Origin: Cohnella zeiphila
GTDB lineage: Bacteria; Bacillota; Bacilli; Paenibacillales; Paenibacillaceae
NCBI RefSeq assembly: GCF_014212055.1
Contig: NZ_JACJVO010000046.1
Location: forward strand, 1-64,000
Length of the DNA: 64,000 bases
Direction of reading: 5' to 3'
The notes beneath the pieces were generated by a model that saw nothing but the letters and a program-made list of their open reading frames with translations, was not told the DNA's origin and made no database searches. Numbering within the stretch: the first letter of the stretch is position 1; the number at the start of each line of letters is the position of its first letter. Shown here one piece after another: positions 9,136 to 17,568 of this stretch. Both the position numbers and the translations under genes were made by a program.

Positions 9136-9636
9136 TCACGGGAATAGGCCATCCAGCGAAATAATGAAAGAGATGGGCAAAGAAGGCATGACGTTGTTAT
9201 GCGGCCATCCGCCTCCCGCGTTCGCCAGCAGCTGCCCGTTCATGGCGACGGGAGCGCCAGCCGATCCGTCCGCATAATTCGGGGAGACCGCCCAGACCGC
9301 TCCGCTCGGCGATTGAGCGTTCCCGTTGTACATGGAGGCATAGGGCGGATGAGTATGAGCCGGCAGCTCGTCCGCCAGAAGCGTCACGTTCTCCGTTCCC
9401 CCCGAGACGGCAAGTCCCAGCGAATCTTCGGAATCGTCGTAATGGACGGGGACCCGGCCCCGCAGATCGGGCAGAGCGAAAGTTGTGACGCCGTCCCCGC
9501 CGTAGAGCGTGCCGATCAGCATGTACAATTCGTAGTTCGTCGAAATGCTCAAAAGCTGCCCTTCGCACAGGGCCCAGCCTTGCGGAGCGAACGTGCCCGC
9601 GAACATTCGGATTTCCCCCAAATACGGCGTACTCAT
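9136..9636 (-). CDS. Tail-collar domain protein (MdpB-like), copy 1 of 3
   Basis: This 166-residue protein is the first gene of the operon. It shares the opening MSTPYLGEIRMF, the collar motif GWALCEGQLL ... LYGGDGVTTFALPDLRGRVP and the ending GGGWPHNNVMPSLPISFIIS. The start at 9636 has GGAGGT 8 bases upstream. Three phased direct repeats at 9717-9787 precede it. Three consecutive paralogs of this family recur in many bacteria (recalled, not searched), which suggests they act together. Confidence 0.85.
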   Translation of the reverse strand: MSTPYLGEIRMFAGTFAPQGWALCEGQLLSISTNYELYMLIGTLYGGDGVTTFALPDLRGRVPVHYDDSEDSLGLAVSGGTENVTLLADELPAHTHPPYASMYNGNAQSPSGAVWAVSPNYADGSAGAPVAMNGQLLANAGGGWPHNNVMPSLPISFIISLDGLFP

Positions 9637-9696
9637 GGCCAACACCTCCGCTTGATGAAATCGCACAGCCGCGCTAGCTGCGATTCACCCCCTAAT

Positions 9697-9787
9697 TAAT
9701 CACACGATTCGCCAAATTTCTATCCCTCTTTTCCATGGGAATTTCCTTTTTCTCTATCCCTCTTTTTTGAAAATTTCTACCTCTTTT
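9697..9787 (-). promoter_or_regulatory. Candidate MalT-type activator boxes for the tail-collar/SLH operon
   Basis: The minus strand carries three direct repeats of AAAAGAGG(GA)TAGAAA at 9717-9732, 9752-9768 and 9774-9787. Their offsets of 34 and 23 bp are close to three and two helical turns. A TGTGATTAAT sequence resembling an extended -10 follows at about 9697-9706, and there is no clear -35. MalT boxes are short GA-rich direct repeats, so binding by the MalT-like regulator at 900-3434 is plausible but inferred. Confidence 0.5.
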
Positions 9788-9860
9788 AACGGAGTTGACT
9801 CTCCCCTTGCAGGAGGCCGTAAGATGGTCCCTACGACGATCCAAGGAGGAGAAAATTCGA

Positions 9861-11087
9861 ATGTCCCGTTCCCTGTCGCTGCTGCGAAACCGTTATGTCG
9901 CTTCCATCCTGTTATCCAACGTCTTCTCCCAATTCGGCATCTGGGTCCGCAATCTGGCCGTTCTGCTGGAGGCGATGAAGCGGACGGGAGGCGACGCCTT
10001 CGCCGTCTCCATGATCTCCGTCGCCGAATACGCTCCGATCTTCGCGTTCTCGTTCATCGGCGGCGTGTTCGCGGACCGGTGGCGTCCCAAAAAGACGGTC
10101 GTCCGGTGCGAGATCTTAAGCGCAATATCGGTGTTTGCCGTTCTCGGAGAGTTCGCGGCCGGCTCCTGGCAGGCCGTGTTCGCCGCCACGCTCGTCTCCT
10201 CGATCCTGTCGCAGTTTGCCCAGCCGTCCGGCATGAAGCTGTTCAAGCAGCACGTTCGGGACGAGGACGCGCAAATTTGCATGTCGATGCTGCAAATAAT
10301 CATGTCCGTCTTTCTGACGGCGGGACCGGTATTGGGCACGTTCGTTTACGGGCAATGGGGCATGAAGCCGGCGCTGCTGTTGACCGGCGCAGCGTTCCTG
10401 CTGTCCGCGCTTGCCTTGCGGTTCATTCCGGCGGACCCGGCTATGCGCGAGGCGGCGGAAGCCCCAGTTCGGTCTTCCCTGCTGAGCGATATGGCGGACG
10501 GCCTTCGCTATGTATGGAGGAAGCCGGATCTTCTTCGTCTGAGTCTCTGCTTTGCGCTGGTCGGATTCGGAGTCGGGCTGATCTCGCCGCTCGGGATGTT
10601 CGTCGTGACGGAACGATTGGGGTTGTCTACGGAAAACCTGCCGTGGATTACGGTTCCTTACGGAGTGGGAGAGATGATCGGGGGAATGGCGACGTTCTTG
10701 CTGGCCGCCAAAGTCGCACCCGCAAGGCTGCTCGCGCTCGGCCTGCTCGTCAACGGGGCCGGCATTCTCGTCACCGGCCGGTCTGCCGTATTGTGGCTGA
10801 CGATGGCCGCACAGTTCGTCCTGGCGTTCCTGCAGCCGGCCATCTTCATCGGCAACAACGCGCTCGTCATGCGGCAGACGGATCCGGCGTACATCGGCCG
10901 GGTAACCGGCATCCGCACGCCGCTCATGACCGGCGCCATGCTTCTGTCCATGGGCTGCGCCGGCATTCTGAAGGACGCGCTCTCGCTGACCGGCGTCTAT
11001 GCGCTGGCCTGCGCCTGCTTCTGGGCCGGATGGCTGGCGGTCGTACCGCCGCTGCGCCCGGCGGATTCGCGGGGAGAGACCCGGTAG
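9861..11087 (+). CDS. MFS transporter (MefA/enterobactin-exporter-like)
   Basis: This 408-residue membrane protein has about 12 hydrophobic segments and the MFS loop FADRWRPKKTVVRCE after the second. It resembles the DHA3-type exporters (macrolide or siderophore efflux relatives), with the opening LRNRYVASILLSNVFSQFGIW. The ATG at 9861 is preceded by AAGGAGGAG; a TTG 66 bases upstream is less likely. It is divergent from the tail-collar operon and followed by a convergent VOC gene. The substrate cannot be told from sequence. Confidence 0.87.
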   Translation: MSRSLSLLRNRYVASILLSNVFSQFGIWVRNLAVLLEAMKRTGGDAFAVSMISVAEYAPIFAFSFIGGVFADRWRPKKTVVRCEILSAISVFAVLGEFAAGSWQAVFAATLVSSILSQFAQPSGMKLFKQHVRDEDAQICMSMLQIIMSVFLTAGPVLGTFVYGQWGMKPALLLTGAAFLLSALALRFIPADPAMREAAEAPVRSSLLSDMADGLRYVWRKPDLLRLSLCFALVGFGVGLISPLGMFVVTERLGLSTENLPWITVPYGVGEMIGGMATFLLAAKVAPARLLALGLLVNGAGILVTGRSAVLWLTMAAQFVLAFLQPAIFIGNNALVMRQTDPAYIGRVTGIRTPLMTGAMLLSMGCAGILKDALSLTGVYALACACFWAGWLAVVPPLRPADSRGETR

Positions 11088-11109
11088 GAGGTCTCTCCGC
11101 CGCTTGCGC

Positions 11110-11469
11110 TCATCCGTTCGGCTGATGGGCGAGTATGTTGACCAGCTTGCCGAACGGATCCCGCACGAAGAAGCGCCGAACGCCCCACGGCTCGTCCGCG
11201 GGACCGTACTCGACCGGGAATCCGGCCTGCTTCATCCGCTCCAGCGCGGCATCCGCGTCGTCGACTTCGACGGACAAGTCCGGCGTCGGCGTGCCGGAGC
11301 CGCCCTCCGAGGCGAAGCTGATCTGCACGCCCATCCGTTCCTCGCTGCCGTACGTGTTGATCCATCCGTGGTCCATCAGCAGCTCGAGGCCGAGAACGTC
11401 TCCGTAAAAACGCCGGGCGTCGGCCACGCGGTCCGTCTCGATATTGGCGACGATTCTTTTGACTTTCAC
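11110..11469 (-). CDS. VOC (glyoxalase/bleomycin-resistance) family protein
   Basis: This 119-residue single VOC domain has two beta-alpha-beta-beta-beta halves: VKRIVANIETDRVADARRFY ... LGLELLMD and the second half ending FFVRDPFGKLVNILAH. A GTG start at 11469 is chosen for the AAGGGAGGGG 5 to 6 bases upstream. VOC proteins bind divalent metal and act as isomerases, dioxygenases or drug-binding proteins, and the specific activity is not evident here. It is convergent with the MFS gene. Confidence 0.82.
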   Translation of the reverse strand: MKVKRIVANIETDRVADARRFYGDVLGLELLMDHGWINTYGSEERMGVQISFASEGGSGTPTPDLSVEVDDADAALERMKQAGFPVEYGPADEPWGVRRFFVRDPFGKLVNILAHQPNG

Positions 11470-11514
11470 GTTTTCCCCTCCCTTCTCTATCAGGTATAAC
11501 ATACGCCGGCACGC

Positions 11515-11570
11515 GAAAAAAAGCGGATCTTGCGGGCCGCCCCTCGCCCGTAAGATCCGCGTCCTTTTTT
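11515..11570 (-). terminator. Intrinsic terminator of the 2-keto acid decarboxylase gene
   Basis: A strong stem (GCGGATCTT-CGGGC paired with GCCCG-AAGATCCGC, 11523-11560) overlaps the region just after the stop codon and is followed on the minus strand by a T8 run (11515-11522). Confidence 0.88.
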
Positions 11571-13288
11571 CACCCGTTCATAAGCCGTTCCTGCTCCGTC
11601 AGGTGCGATCGCAGCTTGTGCACATACTCCGGCGCGTCCAAAGGATCGGCGACGATCATCTCAATGATGCTAAGCCGATGCGCCTGCTCCCGCTCGGCGG
11701 CCGAGATCGCCTCGTCCAGCTCGCGGTTCGTCCTTGCCTGCGCCGTAAAAGCTTGTCCGCCGAACGCCTCGGCCAGCAGCGTGTACCGCCAGGAAGGAAT
11801 TTGATTGTACGCCTGGCCGGACGTCTTGACGTTCAGATACTTCTCGATCGTGTAGCCGTCGTTGTTCAGAATGAACACGATCGGCCGGCAGCCGTTCGCC
11901 AGCATCGAGCTGATCTCTTGAACCGTCAATTGCAGCGAGCCGTCTCCGACGAACAGCAGCACCCGCCGGTCCGGGGCCGCCATGCAAGCGCCGAACGCCG
12001 CGCCCGTCGCATAGCCGATGCTTTGCCAGCCCTGCTGGCCGATGTAATCGGCCCCCGCCGGCAGACGAAGCTGTGCCATGCCGTAAGAGAAAGTGCCCGT
12101 CTCGACCACCACGATATCCCGTTCCCTCAGCATGCGCTGAAAGCGCGGATAATACGAGGCCGCGCAGACCGGCTGATCCGGCTCCCCGAACGGCGCGTCG
12201 TACGGGAACGTGACGGAAGGCGGAACGGCTGCGCTGCGCCAGCCGATTCCGGACAAAGCGGAGAGAAGGTCATCCGCCATGACAGATTCGAACAGCGCCT
12301 CCCCGACCCGCACCGATTCCGGCTGAATGTCGATCAGGCGCAGCCGATCGAGCTTAGACGTGTAGTTGGCCGTATTGAGGTCCGTCCAGACGAGGCCTGC
12401 CGCCACGATGCAGCCGGCGCTCTCGACGGCGCTCCGCACCTGCTCGCTCCCGAACGCTCCGCCGTATAGGCCGATGTAGTTCGGATGCGATTCGTCGAAC
12501 CCGCTTTTGCCGAGCAGAAGCGAAGCCGCCGGCACGTTCCAGCCTTCGGCCAAGCGGCGCGCCGCTTGCCTCCAGCCGAAGCGAAGCGTCATCAGGTCCG
12601 CCAGCAGCACGGCCGAATCCGCGCCGCCGAGCAGCCCGCGAATCGCCGCCAGCGCGGCCTGCAGCGCGTTCGGATTCGTCATGGCGGGCTGTTCCGCCGG
12701 CTGGGCATGCCGGACGATCGGCTTGTCGACCAGATCGGTCGCCGCCGACAAGTAGACCGGTTTGCGCATCCGCTTGGCGATGCGGATGGCCGCCGGAATT
12801 TCCAGCTCCGCGTTCTCGGGCGTCAGATCGGCCGTATAGGCGCAGAGTTGTCCGTACATGCGCCGGAACCGCCCGTAATCGCCATCGAGCAGCGAATGAT
12901 GCATCCGCTTATGAGCCTTCTGGTCGGCCGACTTCGGCGTCCCCACGATATGGATAAGCGGAACGGACTCGGCGCTCGCGCCGGCTACGGCGTTGCAGGC
13001 GCTCAGCTCGCCGACGCCGAACGTCGTGATGAGCGCCGACATTCCCCTAAGCCGTCCGTACGCGTCCGCCGCGTACCCCGCCCCGAGCTCGTTGCGCCCG
13101 CCGACGAAGCGGATACCCGATTCCCTCTCCAGCGTATCCAGCAGGCTGAAGTTGTAATCTCCCGGAATCCCGAAGACGTCCGTGATCCCTTCTTTTTTCA
13201 AGCAATCGTACAGGAACTGTCCAAGCGTCGGGGCGATCGCCCCCGCGGCATACCGGTCTTGGGCCGGCCGGTTCGTAATCAGTGTCAT
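11570..13288 (-). CDS. Thiamine-diphosphate 2-keto acid decarboxylase (indolepyruvate/pyruvate decarboxylase family)
   Basis: This 572-residue cytoplasmic enzyme has the three-domain layout of pyruvate and indolepyruvate decarboxylases. N-terminal domain: GIPGDYNFSLLDTLE and GGRNELGAGYAADAYGR, which contains the ThDP-activating glutamate. C-terminal domain: the ThDP/Mg motif GDGSLQLTVQEISS ... ILNNDGYTIEK. Such enzymes decarboxylate 2-keto acids (phenylpyruvate, indolepyruvate, branched-chain keto acids or pyruvate) to aldehydes, and the substrate cannot be fixed by eye. The start at 13288 has GAGGAGG 10 bases upstream. It is transcribed alone and divergently from an SDR gene, with a terminator directly after the stop. 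Confidence 0.9.
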   Translation of the reverse strand: MTLITNRPAQDRYAAGAIAPTLGQFLYDCLKKEGITDVFGIPGDYNFSLLDTLERESGIRFVGGRNELGAGYAADAYGRLRGMSALITTFGVGELSACNAVAGASAESVPLIHIVGTPKSADQKAHKRMHHSLLDGDYGRFRRMYGQLCAYTADLTPENAELEIPAAIRIAKRMRKPVYLSAATDLVDKPIVRHAQPAEQPAMTNPNALQAALAAIRGLLGGADSAVLLADLMTLRFGWRQAARRLAEGWNVPAASLLLGKSGFDESHPNYIGLYGGAFGSEQVRSAVESAGCIVAAGLVWTDLNTANYTSKLDRLRLIDIQPESVRVGEALFESVMADDLLSALSGIGWRSAAVPPSVTFPYDAPFGEPDQPVCAASYYPRFQRMLRERDIVVVETGTFSYGMAQLRLPAGADYIGQQGWQSIGYATGAAFGACMAAPDRRVLLFVGDGSLQLTVQEISSMLANGCRPIVFILNNDGYTIEKYLNVKTSGQAYNQIPSWRYTLLAEAFGGQAFTAQARTNRELDEAISAAEREQAHRLSIIEMIVADPLDAPEYVHKLRSHLTEQERLMNG

Positions 13289-13435
13289 CGTTGGAAAACC
13301 TCCTCGGCGCAAACGCGCCATGAATTGCCGCCGCTTCTAGATTGCCCCGCCGAGCTCCTCTGGCATTCCCGTCCCGTCACCAACGTCCGGCTAGGCGAAT
13401 ATCCTGGATCAAACGACGAAAATGGAGGAAACCGC

Positions 13436-14335
13436 GTGATTCCGACTTATCCGTATTACAGTCAGATGACCCAATGCAAGCAAGTGCCGATTACGTTCCC
13501 GCCCCAGCACCAGAACCGGCAGCCGGGTCTGGAATACTTGATGAATCCCGTACCGATCTCGGATAATCCCGAATACCGGGGAAGCGGCAAGCTGGCCGGC
13601 AAAGTCGCGATCATCACGGGCGGAGACAGCGGCATCGGCCGCGCCGTCTCGATCGCCTTCGCCAAGGAAGGCGCCGACGTGGCGATCGTTTACTTGTACG
13701 AACGCGAAGACGCGATGGCGACCGCGGAGATGGTGGCCGCATACGGACGGCAATGCCTGCCGATCGAAGGCGATCTGCGGCGCCCGGCCTTCTCGGCCGA
13801 AGTCGTTCATAGAACACTTACCCACTTCGGAAAAATCGACACGCTGGTCCTGAATCAGGGCGTCCAGTTCCCGCAAACCAGCATCCTCGACATTTCCGAC
13901 GAACAGCTGGAGAACACGTACCGCACGAACATTTTCCCGCACTTCTATATGACCAAAGCGGCGCTTCCCCATCTTTGTCCGGGCAGCACGATCATCAGCA
14001 CCGCGTCCGTCACCGCTTATGCCGGCGCTCCGCTTCTCGTCGACTATTCCTCGACCAAGGGCGCCATCGTCTCGTTCACCCGTTCGCTGTCGCTGCAATT
14101 GGTGGACAAGGGAATCCGGGTCAATGCGGTCGCGCCGGGACCGATCTGGACGCCGCTCATCGTCTCCAGCTATTCCGCCGAATACGTGAAGACGTTCGGA
14201 CTGGAGACTCCGATGAAGCGGGCCGGGCAGCCGTTCGAGCTGGCCCCGACCTACGTGTATTTGGCTTCGGACGATTCTTCGTTCGTTACCGGCCAGGTGC
14301 TGCACGTCAACGGCGGAATCATGACGGAGACCTAA
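13436..14335 (+). CDS. SDR-family oxidoreductase with N-terminal extension (general stress protein 39/YdaD-like)
   Basis: This 299-residue short-chain dehydrogenase has a roughly 45-residue N-terminal extension (PPQHQNRQPGLEYLMNPVP) typical of the YdaD/YhdF/YhxD stress-protein branch. The cofactor motif is TGGDSGIG, followed by LVLNQG in place of the usual NNAG, and the catalytic YSSTK lies within SVTAYAG ... DYSSTKGAIV. The GTG at 13436 is preceded by ATGGAGGA. The frame stays open far upstream through the antisense of the decarboxylase gene, but that part is not coding. The substrate is unknown. Confidence 0.9.
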   Translation: MIPTYPYYSQMTQCKQVPITFPPQHQNRQPGLEYLMNPVPISDNPEYRGSGKLAGKVAIITGGDSGIGRAVSIAFAKEGADVAIVYLYEREDAMATAEMVAAYGRQCLPIEGDLRRPAFSAEVVHRTLTHFGKIDTLVLNQGVQFPQTSILDISDEQLENTYRTNIFPHFYMTKAALPHLCPGSTIISTASVTAYAGAPLLVDYSSTKGAIVSFTRSLSLQLVDKGIRVNAVAPGPIWTPLIVSSYSAEYVKTFGLETPMKRAGQPFELAPTYVYLASDDSSFVTGQVLHVNGGIMTET

Positions 14336-14481
14336 GCGCGTCTCCGTCGTCTCCTGCCGCGAACCGGAAAGTTGTCATCAAAACGTTAAAAGAGTCACAT
14401 TTCCATCCTGTAAGCATTTTCCGCCTTGCGCTATACTGGCGTTGCACCGGCAACACCAAATCCGCAAAGGAGGAATCGGTT

Positions 14482-15801
14482 ATGGGTGGAAGGTTCAAAA
14501 CCGCTTTACAGGCGATCCTGACGGCGGTCCTGGCGTTCTCCGTTCTGCTGATCCCGCTCGGTCGGGAGGCGAACGCGAAATCGCTGGCTTCGAACGCGTC
14601 CGACGATGCCTGGATGTGGGGAACGACGTTTATGGGCAGCTCGACGACCGGCCTGAATGTCTACGGCGCGCAGGACAAGAAAGCGTATCTGAAGTTTACA
14701 GTGAGCGGAGCGGGCACGATCACTGACGCCATTCTGAAAGTCAAATGCGTGACGGGAGGAACGGCGACGGTCGGCGCTTATGCAGGCACCGGCAACAATT
14801 CGTGGACGGAATCGAACCTGGCCTGGAACAACCGGCCCGACGTCGGCAGCCTGCTGGATTCCAAAAGCACGACCTTCGTGGCGGGAACGGTCTACTCCTT
14901 CCATGTGGGCTCGCTCTTGTCCGCCAACGGAACGTATTCGATCATCCTAAAATCGACCTCCGGAGACGAAGTCGTCTTCTCCTCCAAAGAAGGCTCGAGC
15001 GCGCCGCAGCTCATCGTCTCCGACGGCACGACGCCGGTCTCCTCCGAAGGCCCGAGTCTCGCCGGGTACACCTTGTATCGAGACTACTCGTTCGGCACTT
15101 CCCGGAACGTGAACAGCCTGACTTCGCTTGCGAATTCGTTCAACGCCTACGGCATCGCCGGCACGACGGTCATTAACCACGAGTGGCAGCGATACCAGCC
15201 GATCAACGCGAACAACCACGTTCTGACCGCGAACACGTTGGATTTGACGGCGCTGGCCAATCTCGGCGGCGTCTATGACGGGGGCATCAGCAGCGGCCAG
15301 ATCGCGACGAAGGAGACGTTCTATCCGTCCGACGGCAAGACGTACATCTTCCAGCTGCGCGCCAAAATTCCGAACGGGACCGGCACTTGGCCCGCTTTCT
15401 GGCTGTACTCCCCCGGCGGAACGGGAACGACCGCTTCGGAGATCGATATCTTCGAGTTCTTCAACTCCCCGACGCAGAATCAATACGATTGGACGGGGTA
15501 CGACCACGGCTCCGGCGTCGGCGACAACTACTACAACATTATGACGAACCAGTGGGTATGGCATCCGGGGACCGACTTCTCCGCCGATTACCATCTGTAC
15601 ACGCTCGTCTGGAAAGAAGGAGAAATTCAGAAGTGGGTGGACGGCACGCTGGTCAAAGGGACGAACTTCAACTGGTTCGGACCGGCGCCGCAGGTTCTCA
15701 TCGATCTCGCGATAGGCGGCGATCCCAATTCCAACCCGACGACGAGCACATTTCCGGCTAAGTTCAGCCTCGATTACTTCCGGGTTTACGTGAAAAATTA
15801 A
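14482..15801 (+). CDS. Secreted GH16-like glycoside hydrolase with N-terminal DNRLRE/CBM96-like module
   Basis: This 439-residue exported protein has a signal peptide ending near ANA-KS (about residue 33). Residues about 34-175 form a DNRLRE/CBM96-type module (DDAWMWGTTF ... YLKFTVSGAGTITDAILKVK). Residues about 195-439 form a GH16-type jelly roll with the catalytic signature E320-I-D322-I-F-E325, ending in DYFRVYVKN as GH16 enzymes do. GH16 enzymes cut beta-1,3/1,4-glucans, galactans or laminarin, and the exact polysaccharide is undetermined. The ATG at 14482 has AAAGGAGGAA upstream. It is monocistronic with its own terminator. Confidence 0.88.
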   Translation: MGGRFKTALQAILTAVLAFSVLLIPLGREANAKSLASNASDDAWMWGTTFMGSSTTGLNVYGAQDKKAYLKFTVSGAGTITDAILKVKCVTGGTATVGAYAGTGNNSWTESNLAWNNRPDVGSLLDSKSTTFVAGTVYSFHVGSLLSANGTYSIILKSTSGDEVVFSSKEGSSAPQLIVSDGTTPVSSEGPSLAGYTLYRDYSFGTSRNVNSLTSLANSFNAYGIAGTTVINHEWQRYQPINANNHVLTANTLDLTALANLGGVYDGGISSGQIATKETFYPSDGKTYIFQLRAKIPNGTGTWPAFWLYSPGGTGTTASEIDIFEFFNSPTQNQYDWTGYDHGSGVGDNYYNIMTNQWVWHPGTDFSADYHLYTLVWKEGEIQKWVDGTLVKGTNFNWFGPAPQVLIDLAIGGDPNSNPTTSTFPAKFSLDYFRVYVKN

Positions 15802-15816
15802 TCTCAGGCAGCGTGA

Positions 15817-15857
15817 AAAACGCCTTCGGCGCAGGTGGCGCCGAAGGCGTTTTTTTC
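15817..15857 (+). terminator. Intrinsic terminator after the GH16-like gene
   Basis: A 12-bp GC-rich stem (CGCCTTCGGCGC and complement) with a short loop is followed by T7. An A5 run on the other flank means it may also terminate the convergent HxlR-type gene. Confidence 0.9.
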
Positions 15858-15900
15858 AGGCGATAGTTAAGGCAACGCCGGCCGACATCCGGAGCCGCGG

Positions 15901-16272
15901 TTACGAGTTCCCGCGTCCCGGCCGTTGTCCCGGCGACTCCTTCAGAAATTCAAGATGCGCAAAGCCCCAGCTGCACATGTCGGTCAGCAGGGAACCGAGC
16001 GTCCGGCCGTGCTCGGACAGCGAATATTCGACCCGCGGCGGAACCTCCGGGTAGACCTTCCGGTCGATCAGGCCGTCCTGCTCCAGCTCCCGCAGCTGCG
16101 CGGCGAGCATCCCCTGCTTCACCTCCGGGATCAGACGCCGCAGCTCCCCGAACCGCTTCGTCCCTTCCTGCAGCAGAATAAACAGAATGAACGGCTTCCA
16201 CTTGCCGCCGATCGCCCTTAGAATCGCCAAAATTCCTTGCGTCTCCGCCGAATCGCTTCTTCTCTCGTTCAT
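15901..16272 (-). CDS. HxlR-family transcriptional regulator
   Basis: This 123-residue winged-helix protein has the HxlR core: ILRAIGGKWKPFILFILLQEG, RFGELRRLIP, KQGMLAAQLRELEQDGLI and EYSLSEHGRTL. The start at 16272 is supported by GGGAGGAG 6 bases upstream. The usual N-terminal redox cysteine found in some HxlR members is absent from the equivalent position. The gene is divergent from an SDR gene, the typical target arrangement in this family, and a palindrome in the shared 182-bp region may be its operator. Confidence 0.88.
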   Translation of the reverse strand: MNERRSDSAETQGILAILRAIGGKWKPFILFILLQEGTKRFGELRRLIPEVKQGMLAAQLRELEQDGLIDRKVYPEVPPRVEYSLSEHGRTLGSLLTDMCSWGFAHLEFLKESPGQRPGRGNS

Positions 16273-16375
16273 TCCCGTCTCCTCCCGCCGGTTCCGCCGT
16301 CTCTTCCTATTCCGGTAATATAACATTCGTCCCGCTCCGTGAACAGGGCGGCTTCTTGGCCCATGGTACGAAAAA

Positions 16376-16390
16376 CCGGACTAAGTCGGG
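16376..16390. promoter_or_regulatory. Candidate HxlR operator palindrome
   Basis: A 15-bp imperfect palindrome (CCGGACT-A-AGTCGGG, one mismatched pair) lies midway between the divergent HxlR-type and SDR genes. It is flanked at a distance by GTACG (16367) and CGTAC (16398) in inverted orientation. Assignment to the HxlR protein is positional inference. Confidence 0.4.
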
Positions 16391-16454
16391 AAAAAATGCG
16401 TACTTTTCAACATTCGGCCGCGCCGCCATAATGGCTTCACGGAGGGGATTCAAG

Positions 16455-17219
16455 ATGAACATAACGTTAACGGGCAAAACGGCCATCGTGACGGGAGCAA
16501 GCCGCGGCATCGGATTGGCGACGGTCAGGGCGCTCGCCGAAGCGGGGGCGAACGTGGCGGCGGCCGCGAGACAATTATCGGACGGGCTTAGCGAATTGGC
16601 CGTTTCGCACGGCGTGCTTCCCGTCATCGCCAATACGGCGACGGAGGAAGGCGCGCGGCAGGCGGCCGAAGCGGCGGCTTCCCGGTTCGGAAGGCTCGAC
16701 ATTCTGGTCAACAACATCGGGGCGACCGACCCCAGAGGGGGAGCCGGCTTCCTGGCGCTGGCGGATTCCGAGTGGGCGGAGATGCTCGACGTCAACTTGA
16801 TGAGCGTCGTGCGGATGACCCGCGCCGCCTTGCCCCTGCTGACCGAGCGGGGCGGCTCGATCGTCAGCGTGTCTTCCATGAACGCCAAGCTGCCGAATCC
16901 TTACATTATTTCTTACAGCGCCGCCAAAGCCGCCGTCACCAATCTGTCCCGCAATCTGGCCGAAGAATTCGCGAGCCGGGGCGTGCGGATCAACACGGTG
17001 GCCCCGGGCCCGACTCGAACGGACATGTGGGCGGGCCGGCTTCCCGATGGAGAAGAGAACATTCGGGAGTTCGCCAAGGATCGCGGCATCTCGCTCGGCC
17101 GGTTCGCCGAACCGGAAGAAGTCGCCGACCTGATCGTCTTCCTGTCTTCCGACCGGGCGGCGATGATTACGGGGGCGGATTACATCATCGACGGAGGACT
17201 GGTCAAGACGGTCCATTGA
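16455..17219 (+). CDS. SDR-family oxidoreductase (FabG-like)
   Basis: This 254-residue classical short-chain dehydrogenase has the cofactor motif TGASRGIG, NNIG in place of NNAG, catalytic serine in IVSVSSMNAK and YSAAK, and the C-terminal SGA-type motif ITGADYIIDGG. The ATG at 16455 is preceded by GGAGGGG at 8 to 9 bases. It is divergent from the HxlR-type regulator and probably under its control. The substrate is unknown. Confidence 0.9.
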   Translation: MNITLTGKTAIVTGASRGIGLATVRALAEAGANVAAAARQLSDGLSELAVSHGVLPVIANTATEEGARQAAEAAASRFGRLDILVNNIGATDPRGGAGFLALADSEWAEMLDVNLMSVVRMTRAALPLLTERGGSIVSVSSMNAKLPNPYIISYSAAKAAVTNLSRNLAEEFASRGVRINTVAPGPTRTDMWAGRLPDGEENIREFAKDRGISLGRFAEPEEVADLIVFLSSDRAAMITGADYIIDGGLVKTVH

Positions 17220-17297
17220 TTTGCGCATAGTCTTCTCGATCCGAGTGACGGGGGCCGGCTTCCCGGCTTTCCGACCCGGATGGGAGTCCGTCCCGGC

Positions 17298-17568
17298 TTA
17301 ATGCGATTCCGCCGCTTCGCTTTTGCGGAGAACGGTCGACGGCAGCTTGCGGAGCCACTCGACGTCATTCTTAATGGAAGAATAAGCGTGGCCGGTGAGC
17401 AGCCGCACCGCTTCTTTCTTGTCCTCGGGAATCGTTTTCTCCGGACGGTTCTCGGATTGGACGACTTCGGTTTTGCGAATATAACCTTTCTTCTGAAGCA
17501 CGTCGAACTGGTAAATACAGCGTTCCGTCGTTGATCGTAACGGTATTGTCCAATGGCTTGAGAACCAT
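17298..17568 (-). pseudogene. Degenerate padR-family regulator gene
   Basis: Two frames together encode pieces of a PadR-type regulator. Frame one reads MVLKPLDNTVTINDGTLY. A single extra T in the run at about 17514-17516 then shifts the frame, and the other frame continues QFDVLQKKGYIRKTEVVQSENRPEKTI. That sequence runs straight into a C-terminal-like PEDKKEAVRLLTGHAYSSIKNDVEWL, so the 60 to 70 residues normally between these parts are missing. Intact family members continue TIYGITEQG at this point (recalled). Frameshift plus internal deletion makes a working product unlikely. The neighbouring dehydrogenase genes may have been its targets. Confidence 0.8.

Noticed and set aside
8072..9636. 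Prophage, because of three phage tail-collar proteins
   Set aside because: No capsid, portal, terminase, integrase, lysis or other tail genes are nearby; collar-domain trios commonly occur outside phages.
12485..13435. Long N-terminal extension of the SDR gene at 13436
   Set aside because: The open frame is antisense to the decarboxylase gene; a GTG with a good ribosome binding site at 13436 gives a family-length protein.
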